Below are positions 33,708-41,381 of a stretch of DNA of 64,000 nucleotides, one piece after another. Location of the stretch: NCBI RefSeq assembly GCF_031458095.1, contig NZ_JAVDXU010000001.1:1488001-1552000 (forward strand), given 5' to 3'. Below the pieces are notes generated by a model, which saw only the letters and a program-made list of their open reading frames with translations, was not told the DNA's origin and made no database searches. The number at the start of each line of letters is the position of its first letter. Position 1 is the first letter of the stretch. The stretch is from Pelomonas saccharophila_A (GTDB lineage Bacteria > Pseudomonadota > Gammaproteobacteria > Burkholderiales > Burkholderiaceae_C). Made by a program: the position numbers and the translations under genes.

Positions 33708-35377
33708 TACTTGCGGGCCATGACCAGGGTATTGCCGCCCTGCAGCAGCGTCACCGAAGCGGCCTGGCCCTCTTCGGCGCTGAAGTCGAGCTGGGCGTCG
33801 ACCTGGGGAACGTGGACGCGGCGCGGCGTGCTGGCCTTCAGCTCGAAGGCGGGCTGCCCCGGCGCCTGGCCCTGCAGCCGGCCCTGCTCGTCGACAAAGA
33901 CGCGCACCGAGAACTGCGGCGAGACGTAGCTGCCGACGAGCGCCTGCATTTGCGCCGCGCTCAGCGGGATGAAGACGAGTTCGGACGGCAGCTCGCCACT
34001 GCGCACCCAGCGCTCGGCGTCGTCCTTCTCGCCGTTGTTGAAAACGCGCGCCGCCACGGCCTTGCCATCGGCACCGCGCTCGATCTGCATTTCGGTCAGC
34101 GAGTCGGGGAAGGCGAAGCGATCACCGCCCAGGGCGATCAGCGCCGTGCTGCCGCCGCTGCTGCGTTGGCTGTGCAGCACGCCGTCCTTCACGCGCAGCA
34201 TGCGGCTCTGCTTGTCCTCGCGGGCGTAGACGCCCTCGGCACTCTTCAGCTGCTCGGCCGGCACGGCCACCGCCTGGGCTGGCGCAAACGGCTCGCCGAC
34301 GGCAAAGGCTGCCAGCTTGCGGGCCACCGTCTCCATCGCAAGGCCGGGGCCATCGCTGTTGCGCAGGATGACCACGGTGGTCCGGCTCTGCGGCAGATAG
34401 TCCAGCACCGACACGAAGCCATGGATGCCGCCGCCATGCGTCAGCATCGGCTGGCCGCGCAGCGTGGCCGTCGCAATGCCGAAGCCGTAGTGGACGGGCT
34501 GGGCCGGACCTTCCGGCGTCGTCATGCGCTGGTAGCTGGCGGCGCTGATCAGCTTGCCGCCATGCAAGGCCTGGTTCCAGTGCCACAGGCCTTCGGCATT
34601 GGCGATCAGCGCACCGGCCGCGTGGGGCTGGGTCATGCTCAGATAGCCGGCGGGCGCCACCTGGGCCTGGGCGTTCAGCGTATAGCCCTGGGCCATGCCC
34701 TTGAAGAGCCTGTCGCCGGCCTGGTAATGCACGCCGGTGATACGGACCGGTTGGAGCAGCAATTCGTCGATGGATTGGTGCCAGCTCTTGCCCGAGATGG
34801 CCTCGACGACGGCGCCGAGCAGCACATAGCCCGAATTGTTGTAGGCCCACTTCTCACCGGGCTGGAAATCGACCGGCAGGTCCTTGAACTCCTTGATCAG
34901 TTCGGCCGTGCCGAGGTCGCGTCGCACGGGGTTGCCCATATAGCCGGGAATGCCGGTGTAGCTCTTGACGCCCGAGGTGTGGTTGAGCAGGTGCAGCAGC
35001 GTGATCTTGCTGCCGTTGGGATAGTCGGGCAGGAACCTGGAGATGGGGTCGTCGAGCCTGGCCTTGCCCTCGTCGATCTGCTTGAGCAGGGCCGCGGCGG
35101 CGAATTGCTTGGTGACGGAGCCGATGCGCAGCAGATGGTCTGGCTGCATGGGCACGCCCAGTTCGATGCTGGCCATGCCGCGCGCGCCCTTGTAGAGAAG
35201 CTGGTCGCCGCGTGCCACCAGCACAGTGACGCCGGGGCCGTCGCTGGCGATCTTCTGCGCATCGAGCAGTTGATTGGCATAGGCCGTCATGGCCGCAGGT
35301 GTGGCGGGCTGCCCCGCCTGGGCCGAGGCGACCACGAGCGAGAGCAGGACTGCGGCAGAGATCGGTGTGTGGCGCAT
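33707..35377 (-). CDS. Serine hydrolase, class C beta-lactamase fold
   Basis: Secreted 556-residue protein with a signal peptide (AAVLLSLVVASAQAGQ). Penicillin-binding/beta-lactamase motifs are present: SxxK as GSVTKQFA, YxN as AYNNSGYVLLG, and HxG as THGGGIHGF. A C-terminal domain of about 200 residues follows, of the type found in D-aminopeptidase/EstB-like serine hydrolases. It may be an esterase or peptidase rather than an antibiotic-resistance enzyme. The ATG at 35377 starts the signal peptide; the longer frame upstream is not convincing. Confidence 0.9.
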   Translation of the reverse strand: MRHTPISAAVLLSLVVASAQAGQPATPAAMTAYANQLLDAQKIASDGPGVTVLVARGDQLLYKGARGMASIELGVPMQPDHLLRIGSVTKQFAAAALLKQIDEGKARLDDPISRFLPDYPNGSKITLLHLLNHTSGVKSYTGIPGYMGNPVRRDLGTAELIKEFKDLPVDFQPGEKWAYNNSGYVLLGAVVEAISGKSWHQSIDELLLQPVRITGVHYQAGDRLFKGMAQGYTLNAQAQVAPAGYLSMTQPHAAGALIANAEGLWHWNQALHGGKLISAASYQRMTTPEGPAQPVHYGFGIATATLRGQPMLTHGGGIHGFVSVLDYLPQSRTTVVILRNSDGPGLAMETVARKLAAFAVGEPFAPAQAVAVPAEQLKSAEGVYAREDKQSRMLRVKDGVLHSQRSSGGSTALIALGGDRFAFPDSLTEMQIERGADGKAVAARVFNNGEKDDAERWVRSGELPSELVFIPLSAAQMQALVGSYVSPQFSVRVFVDEQGRLQGQAPGQPAFELKASTPRRVHVPQVDAQLDFSAEEGQAASVTLLQGGNTLVMARK

Positions 35378-35485
35378 GGATGCAAGCGGATGGGTTGAAC
35401 GGTGCGCAGCATCGCGGTCTGCCGCGTTGGCGGCAAGCCGCGCTGCGACGGACTGCACAAATAGCGGCATGGATGGCAGGCGCCA

Positions 35486-35502
35486 TCCACAGCCGCTGTG
35501 GA
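35486..35502. repeat. Palindrome TCCACAGC/GCTGTGGA in divergent gap
   Basis: Perfect 8-base arms around one base, between divergent genes. The right arm is part of TTGTCCACA (minus strand, 35505-35497), one mismatch from the DnaA box. A second hairpin with arms TGCCTCA (35568-35574) and TGAGGCA (35578-35584) lies closer to the acyltransferase start. Either could be regulatory. Confidence 0.5.
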
Positions 35503-35610
35503 CAACACCGTGCACAGCCTGCGGGCTGCAAGCCCAAGTCCTTGGCACAACAGCACTTTTCTTGCGTTGCCTCAGATTGAGGCAGGCACCGGGGCCGGAC
35601 AATCGCGGCC

Positions 35611-36201
35611 ATGCATCGCACCATCTTCACGACGCCCGGACTCAGCACCCTGCTGCGCGGCGTCTCCCTGGCCTGGCTCAGGCTGGCCGGCTGGACCGTC
35701 CAGGGCAGCCTGGCGCCCGAGGCGCGCAAGAGCGTCTTCATCGCCGCCCCCCACACCAGCAACTGGGACCTGCCCTACACGCTGTTCGCCTCTTTCGCGC
35801 TGCGCCTGACGCCCTACTGGATGGGCAAGGCCTCGATCTTCAGGTTCCCCTTCGGCGGGCTGATGCGCTGGCTGGGCGGCATCCCGGTGGACCGCAGCCA
35901 GTCCAACAACCTCGTGGCCGCCTCGGCCGAGGCCCTGGTGAACGCCGACGGCCCGGTGCAGCTCATCGTGCCACCCGAGGGCACACGCAGCAAGACCATC
36001 TACTGGAAGACCGGCTTCTACTGGATCGCCGTCACGGCCAGGCTGCCCATCGTGATGGCACACATGGACTATCCGCGCAAGCTGGTCGGCCTCGGGCCCA
36101 TCTTCAGGCCCACGGGGGATGTCGACGCCGACATGGCCGAGATCAAACGCCACTATGCCCAGTACAAGGGCAAAAACGCGAGTCAATTCACCCACGAATG
36201 A
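35611..36201 (+). CDS. PlsC-like lysophospholipid acyltransferase family protein
   Basis: 196-residue acyltransferase, a paralogue of the gene at 6374-6994. Motifs in order: HX4D as APHTSNWDLP, MGKASIFRFPFGGLMRWLGG, IPVDRSQSNN and PPEGTRSKTIYWKTGFYWIA. No membrane anchor is obvious beyond hydrophobic stretches. The ATG begins MHRTIFTTPG. Its stop overlaps the start of the VF530 gene as ATGA. The substrate is not known. Confidence 0.9.
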   Translation: MHRTIFTTPGLSTLLRGVSLAWLRLAGWTVQGSLAPEARKSVFIAAPHTSNWDLPYTLFASFALRLTPYWMGKASIFRFPFGGLMRWLGGIPVDRSQSNNLVAASAEALVNADGPVQLIVPPEGTRSKTIYWKTGFYWIAVTARLPIVMAHMDYPRKLVGLGPIFRPTGDVDADMAEIKRHYAQYKGKNASQFTHE

Positions 36202-36431
36202 ACGGCAGCAACGATCCTCTTCACGGCCTCACCCTCGAGGCCATCGTGACCGAACTGGTCGCCTACTTCGGCTGGCGCGAGCTGGGCCAGCGCATCGAGA
36301 TCAAATGCTTTCGCATCGATCCCAGCGTGACGTCCAGCCTGAAGTTCCTGCGCAAGACGCCGTGGGCGCGCGCCAAGGTCGAGAGCCTGTACCTCTTCAT
36401 GCGCCGCGAGCAGGCGCGCGCTTCCCGCTGA
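36198..36431 (+). CDS. VF530 family DNA-binding protein
   Basis: 77-residue protein of the VF530 (DUF2132) family, named for a small Vibrio protein whose structure suggested DNA binding. Family stretches are DPLHGLTLEAIVTELVAYFG, RIEIKCFRIDPSV and SSLKFLRKTPWARAKVESLY. It overlaps the upstream acyltransferase gene by 4 bases and converges on minE. The role is not established. Confidence 0.9.
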   Translation: MNGSNDPLHGLTLEAIVTELVAYFGWRELGQRIEIKCFRIDPSVTSSLKFLRKTPWARAKVESLYLFMRREQARASR

Positions 36432-36437
36432 TCAGGT

Positions 36438-36704
36438 TCAGCGGCCTGCGGCCGCCTCGGGCAACTCGATCTTGACTTCCAAGACCTCGAGGTCACCCTG
36501 GCGCTCCATGTGGACCTTGATGTCGTCGGGGTTGATCGACACGTATTTGCTGATGACCGCGACCAGCTCCTTCTGCAGCTGCGGCAGATAGTCGGGGCTG
36601 GAACTGCGGCCGTTGCGCTCGTGCGCGAGGATGAGCTGCAGCCGCTCCTTGGCGACGCTGGCCGAGCTCTTCTTCTCGCCGAGGAAAAAGTTCAGGAATC
36701 CCAT
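36438..36704 (-). CDS. minE: Cell division topological specificity factor MinE
   Basis: Drives MinCD pole-to-pole oscillation by stimulating MinD ATPase, placing the division site at midcell. 88 residues. The N-terminal membrane-targeting/anti-MinCD helix is MGFLNFFLGEKKSSASVAKE, RLQLILAHERN follows, and the C-terminal topological domain has DYLPQLQKELVAVISKYV. It is last in minC-minD-minE, 13 bases after minD. Confidence 0.97.
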   Translation of the reverse strand: MGFLNFFLGEKKSSASVAKERLQLILAHERNGRSSSPDYLPQLQKELVAVISKYVSINPDDIKVHMERQGDLEVLEVKIELPEAAAGR

Positions 36705-36717
36705 TGCGCGGCTCCCA

Positions 36718-37533
36718 TCACTTGGCGCCGAAGACGCGCTTGAACCAGCCCTGCTTCACGGCTTCCGTGAAGCGCATGGGCTTGTCCTCGCCGAGGAAGC
36801 GCGCAACGACGTCCTTGTAGGCCTCGGCCACGTCGGTGCCCTGCAGATGGATGGCCGGCGTGCCCTGGTTGGAAGCCTGCAGCACGCTCTCGCTCTCGGG
36901 GATGACGCCGATCAGCGGCGTGCGCAGGATCTCGTGGATGTCGTCCAGGCTCAGCATCTGGCCGCCCTCGACCCGGTTCGGGTTGTAGCGCGTGATGAGC
37001 AGATGCTCCTTGACGGGCTCCTTGCCTTCGATGGCGCGCTTGGTCTTGCTGGACAGCATGCCGAGGATGCGGTCGCTGTCGCGCACCGAGGAGACCTCGG
37101 GGTTGGTCACGACCAGGGCCTCGTCGGCGTAATGCATGGCCATCAGCGCGCCGGTCTCGATGCCGGCGGGCGAGTCGCAGACGATGAAGTCGAACTCCAT
37201 GGCCTTCAACTCGTCCAGCACGCGCTCGACGCCCTCCTGCTTCAGCGCATCCTTGTCGCGCGTCTGCGAGGCGGCCAGGATGAAGAGCTTGTCGAGCTGC
37301 TTGTCCTTGATCAGGGCCTGCGTGAGCTTGATCTCGTCGTTGATGACGTTGATCAGGTCGTAGACGACGCGGCGCTCGACGCCCATGATGAGGTCGAGGT
37401 TGCGCAGGCCGACGTCGAAGTCGATGACGCAGGTCTTGTGGCCCCGCATCGCGAGGCCGGTGGCAAAGCTCGCGCTGGTGGTGGTCTTGCCGACCCCGCC
37501 CTTGCCGGAGGTGACGACGACGATCTTGGTCAT
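36718..37533 (-). CDS. minD: Septum site-determining protein MinD
   Basis: Membrane-associated ATPase that recruits MinC. 271 residues. The deviant Walker A is SGKGGVGKTTTSASFATGL at about residues 8-26. The other family motifs are CVIDFDVGLRNLDLIMG and FIVCDSPAGIETGAL. The C-terminal amphipathic membrane helix is AVKQGWFKRVFG. It is 24 bases after minC and 13 bases before minE. Confidence 0.98.
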   Translation of the reverse strand: MTKIVVVTSGKGGVGKTTTSASFATGLAMRGHKTCVIDFDVGLRNLDLIMGVERRVVYDLINVINDEIKLTQALIKDKQLDKLFILAASQTRDKDALKQEGVERVLDELKAMEFDFIVCDSPAGIETGALMAMHYADEALVVTNPEVSSVRDSDRILGMLSSKTKRAIEGKEPVKEHLLITRYNPNRVEGGQMLSLDDIHEILRTPLIGVIPESESVLQASNQGTPAIHLQGTDVAEAYKDVVARFLGEDKPMRFTEAVKQGWFKRVFGAK

Positions 37534-37557
37534 CTGGGTATTTCCTTGCGTTTCGAT

Positions 37558-38400
37558 TCAGGACTGCAGCGGTTGCAGCAGCAGTTTTTCGCCCTGGAGG
37601 TAGACCTGGGCCGGCTTGCCCGCCACGTCGGCGGGCAGCGCGTTTTCGGCGGTGCGGTAGATGCCGGCAATGGCCAGCAGCTCGGCCTCCAGGCTTTGCG
37701 TGTAGATGCGCGCCGAGGTGTCGCCGCGCGCACCGGCAATGGCCTTGCCGCGCAGCGGCGCATAGATGTGGATGCTGCCGTCGGCGATGACTTCGGCACC
37801 ATGGCTGACGACGGCCAGCACGACGAGATCGCCGCCCTTGGCATAGACCTGCTGGCCGGAGCGCAGCGGCTTGTCGATGACCAGGGTCGGCGCCGGCACG
37901 GCGGGCTTCTCGATGATCTTCTCGACGGTGATCTCGCGCACCACCTCGCGCACGACTTCGGTCGGTGCCGCTTGAACGGCGCGTTCGGCCACCGGTTCGT
38001 CGGCCGCATCGGCCAGGCCCAGCTCATGGGCCAGGGCCAGTTCCTCGGCCGTTGCGCCGGCCACGGCCACGGGCTGCAGCTGGCTCTTGCGCAGCAACTC
38101 GACGATGGCTCGCAGGTCGACGGGCGCCGGTCCATCCAGGGCCAACGGCGCCTGGCCTTCGATCGGGTCGGTTGCAGCAGCCGGCGACACGCGCTCCAGC
38201 TGGCTCAGGTCGATGACGACCGGCTCATGCTCGAAACCGCCGGCACCCGCGCGCTGGGCCCAGTCGGCGCTCAGCTCGGCCATGTCGACGCTGTGCAGCA
38301 CCAGGCCCAGCAGGCTGAAGCGGCGCGACTTCAATTCGAAAGTGCCGGCGCGCGATGCGCTCTTGCCGCGCCCGCCACTTTCCCTCGTCAGATCCGCCAT
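37558..38400 (-). CDS. minC: Septum site-determining protein MinC
   Basis: FtsZ-ring inhibitor of the Min system. 280 residues: an N-terminal domain (TFELKSRRFSLLGLVLHSVD), a variable Ala/Glu-rich linker (about 110-175), and the C-terminal beta-helical MinD-binding domain (DKPLRSGQQVYAKGGDLVVL, GSIHIYAPLRGKAIAGARGD, YLQGEKLLLQPLQS). The linker is longer than in E. coli (231 residues). It is first of the min operon; the leader is the 38401-38981 region. Confidence 0.96.
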   Translation of the reverse strand: MADLTRESGGRGKSASRAGTFELKSRRFSLLGLVLHSVDMAELSADWAQRAGAGGFEHEPVVIDLSQLERVSPAAATDPIEGQAPLALDGPAPVDLRAIVELLRKSQLQPVAVAGATAEELALAHELGLADAADEPVAERAVQAAPTEVVREVVREITVEKIIEKPAVPAPTLVIDKPLRSGQQVYAKGGDLVVLAVVSHGAEVIADGSIHIYAPLRGKAIAGARGDTSARIYTQSLEAELLAIAGIYRTAENALPADVAGKPAQVYLQGEKLLLQPLQS

Positions 38401-38981
38401 TGCCCCGCTGTCGCCCCGCTCAAAAGGCCGCGAGTTTAGCCGCCGGCCTCGGGACCACTTCTTGGGGACTGCCCCCAGACCGCCGCCTCAAAAGCAGGCA
38501 GACCAGGCTGCACGATGGCCGATCAAGCACTTAGCGCCGCTGTCGTCAGCCGGCCCACAGACTTGTCCACAGCGGACGGGGACAAAGCGCATCGAAATGT
38601 CATCCAGAGTCGTGACATCCGCACTCCGCAGCTTGACTTATCCCCAAATCTGGAAGGCGTCAAGCCCTGCCGGGCGCCCTGCCCCCTGCCCCATGGGCTC
38701 GCTGGCGCATGAGGCTAAGTTATTGATTCATATAGCCGCTCGGCAACTGCCTAGAAATGAGGCAAGCTAAGACAACCCGCATTCCATAAGGGCTTGGCCG
38801 CGATGGAGGGGGGTTCTCCACAAAGTTTTCCACAGACTCGGTGGATAGCTTTCAGAAGCGTTACAAATCAGTGACTTAAGCGCGGTCCTTGATGCGGCGT
38901 GGAGCTTTCGGCTGCAACTTGGGAGCGCTCCGGGGCCCATCGCAAGCTACATTGGGCCGGCCACCTCAAGGAGAGTCCATT
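38401..38981. other. Non-coding region with DnaA-box-like 9-mers
   Basis: 581 bases with no supportable gene, between divergent minC and the small protein/metG. It holds four 9-mers each one mismatch from TTATNCACA: TTGTCCACA (38563-38571), TTATCCCCA (38638-38646), TTCTCCACA (38814-38822) and TTTTCCACA (38826-38834), the last two 12 bases apart. It also has an AT-rich patch (about 38716-38734) and a hairpin with arms TGCCT (38748-38752) and AGGCA (38760-38764). It must contain the promoters of both operons. dnaA is not nearby. Confidence 0.6.
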
Positions 38982-39164
38982 TTGGCTACCCCGAACTACA
39001 GCTATGAAAAGCGCCAGCGTGAGCTGGCCAAGAAGCGCAAGGCCGAAGAGAAGCGCCAGCGCAAGCTCAGCGGCAAGCCTGACGATCCCGCCGCACCGGA
39101 TGAGCCCCAGGCCGATGGCGAGGCCGCCGCCGATCCCACCGCCCCTGCCGACCCGCAAACCTAG
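38982..39164 (+). CDS. Small highly charged conserved protein
   Basis: 60 residues, starting MATPNYSYEKRQRELAKKRK, with a lysine/arginine/glutamate-rich helix followed by a Pro/Asp/Ala-rich acidic tail. I recall this short protein type being common in Betaproteobacteria; no function is known. The likely start is TTG at 38982, eight bases after a strong AAGGAG; ATT at 38979 is closer but unusual. The longer frame from 38889 lacks support. metG starts 39 bases downstream. Confidence 0.8.
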   Translation: MATPNYSYEKRQRELAKKRKAEEKRQRKLSGKPDDPAAPDEPQADGEAAADPTAPADPQT

Positions 39165-39203
39165 AATCCGCAGTTCCGTCCGCCAGCCCCGCCATCCGCG
39201 CCC

Positions 39204-41249
39204 ATGTCCCGCCAGCTCTTCGTCACCACCGCCCTGCCCTATGCGAACGCCGGTTTCCACATCGGCCACATCATGGAGTACACCCAGGCCGACATCTGGG
39301 TTCGCTACCAGCGCATGGCGGGCTCGCAGGTGCACTTCGTCTGCGCGGACGACGCCCACGGCGCGCCCATCATGATCGCGGCCGAGAAGGCCGGTAAGAG
39401 CCCCCAGGACTTCGTCGCGGCAATAGCGGCCGGCCGCAAGCAATACCTGGACGGCTTTCACATCAGCTTCGACAACTGGCACTCGACCGACGGCCCGGAG
39501 AACCACGAGCTGTCCAAGGCCGTGTATCTCGCGCTGCGCCACAACGAGCTGATCTCGACCAAGACCATCGAGCAGTTCTTCGATCCGGCCAAATCCATGT
39601 TCCTGCCGGACCGCTTCATCAAGGGCGAGTGCCCCAAGTGCGGCGCCAAGGACCAGTACGGCGACTCCTGCGAGGTCTGCGGCGCCGTCTATGCGCCGAC
39701 CGAGCTGAAGAACCCCTACTCGGTGCTGTCCGGCGCGACGCCGGTGCTCAAGACCAGCGAGCACTACTTCTTCAAGTTGAGCGATCCGCGCTGCGTCGAT
39801 TTCCTGACCCAGTGGACCCAGGAGCCGGGCCGCCTGCAGCCCGAAGTGCTGAACAAGATCCGCGAATGGTTCGAGCCCGACGAGGACGGCAACAACCGCC
39901 TCAGCGACTGGGACATCAGCCGCGACGCGCCTTATTTCGGCATCGAGATCCCCGACGCGCCGGGCAAGTATTTCTACGTCTGGCTGGACGCGCCCATCGG
40001 CTATCTCGCCTCGCTGAAGAACTACTTCGGCAAGCTGGGCCAGGACTTCGACGCCTTCATGGCGAATCCCGATGTGGAGCAGATCCACTTCATCGGCAAG
40101 GACATCACCTATTTCCACACGCTGTTCTGGCCGGCCATGCTGCATTTCAGCGGCCGCAAGACGCCCAACCACGTCTTCGTGCACGGCTTCATGACCGTCA
40201 ACGGCGGCGAGAAGATGAGCAAGAGCCGCGGCACCGGTCTGGACCCGCTGAAGTACCTCGGCCTGGGCCTGAACGCCGAATGGCTGCGCTACTACATCGC
40301 CGCCAAGCTCAATGCCAAGGTCGAGGACATCGACTTCAACCCCGAGGACTTCGCGGCCCGCGTCAACAGCGACCTGGTCGGCAAGTTCATCAACATCGCC
40401 TCGCGTGCCGCCGGCTTCCTGAGCAAGCGCTTCGGCGGCAAGTTGAGCGGCGATCTCGGCGTCGAGGGCCGCACGCTGCTGGACGCGCTGCGCGCCCAGA
40501 GCGGCGCCATCGCCGAGTTGTACGAAACCCGCGAGTTCGGCAAGGCCCTGCGCGAGATCATGGCCCTGGCCGATAAGGTCAACGAGTTCGTCGACCAGCA
40601 CAAGCCCTGGGAACTGGCCAAGCAGGAAGGCATGGACGCGGCCCTGCACGATGTCTGCAGCGTCTGCATCGAGGCCTTCCGCCTGCTGACGATCTATCTC
40701 AAGCCCGTGCTGCCAGCCCTGGCCGCCCAGGTCGAGGCCTTCCTGAAGGTCGAGCCCCTGCAGTGGCGCCACAGCGCCCGGGCCCTGGGTGCCCACACCA
40801 TCGGCACCTACCAGCACCTGATGCAGCGCGTCGACCTCGCCAAGGTCGAGCAGCTTTTCGAAGCCCCGCCGGCGCCCCAGGTCCAACCCGGCGGCGAGGA
40901 CATCGCCGCCGAGATCAAGATCGACGATTTCGCCAAGGTCGACCTGCGCATCGCCAGGATCGTCAAGGCCGAGCTGGTCGAAGGCTCGGACAAGCTGCTG
41001 CGCCTGACGCTGGACGCCGGCGAAGGTCGCATGCGCAATGTCTTCAGCGGCATCCGCGCCGCCTACAAGCCCGAGGACCTGGAAGGCAAGCTGACCGTGC
41101 TGGTCGCCAACCTCGCGCCGCGCAAGATGAAGTTCGGCATCAGCGAGGGCATGGTGCTGGCCGCCGGCCACGCCGACGAGAAAGCCCACCCCGGCATCTT
41201 CGTGCTGGAGCCCCACGCCGGCGCCCAGCCAGGCATGCGGGTGCGCTGA
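39204..41249 (+). CDS. metG: Methionyl-tRNA synthetase
   Basis: Charges tRNA(Met) with methionine. 681 residues, the long form. HIGH motif in LPYANAGFHIGHIMEY at about residues 10-25, zinc-binding CPKCGAKDQYGDSCEVC at about 144-160, and KMSKS as GEKMSKSRGTGLD near 335. The C-terminal 110 residues form an EMAP/Trbp111-like tRNA-binding domain (IDDFAKVDLRIARIVKAELV). It stands downstream of a small charged protein. Confidence 0.98.
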   Translation: MSRQLFVTTALPYANAGFHIGHIMEYTQADIWVRYQRMAGSQVHFVCADDAHGAPIMIAAEKAGKSPQDFVAAIAAGRKQYLDGFHISFDNWHSTDGPENHELSKAVYLALRHNELISTKTIEQFFDPAKSMFLPDRFIKGECPKCGAKDQYGDSCEVCGAVYAPTELKNPYSVLSGATPVLKTSEHYFFKLSDPRCVDFLTQWTQEPGRLQPEVLNKIREWFEPDEDGNNRLSDWDISRDAPYFGIEIPDAPGKYFYVWLDAPIGYLASLKNYFGKLGQDFDAFMANPDVEQIHFIGKDITYFHTLFWPAMLHFSGRKTPNHVFVHGFMTVNGGEKMSKSRGTGLDPLKYLGLGLNAEWLRYYIAAKLNAKVEDIDFNPEDFAARVNSDLVGKFINIASRAAGFLSKRFGGKLSGDLGVEGRTLLDALRAQSGAIAELYETREFGKALREIMALADKVNEFVDQHKPWELAKQEGMDAALHDVCSVCIEAFRLLTIYLKPVLPALAAQVEAFLKVEPLQWRHSARALGAHTIGTYQHLMQRVDLAKVEQLFEAPPAPQVQPGGEDIAAEIKIDDFAKVDLRIARIVKAELVEGSDKLLRLTLDAGEGRMRNVFSGIRAAYKPEDLEGKLTVLVANLAPRKMKFGISEGMVLAAGHADEKAHPGIFVLEPHAGAQPGMRVR

Positions 41250-41381
41250 ACGCCATGCGCCGAGCGACTCCCAGCGCGCTGCTCGGCCCCTCCAGGCGCC
41301 GGCGTTTCATCGCCGAGCGCTATCACTGCGGACCTCCGGCCGCGACCACGCTTGTTGCGTCGTCGCCCTTCCGGAGGTCAT

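Noticed and set aside
33707..35377. The serine hydrolase considered as an antibiotic-resistance beta-lactamase
   Set aside because: Length, the extra C-terminal domain and the motif context fit esterase/peptidase-type serine hydrolases; resistance cannot be claimed from the fold.
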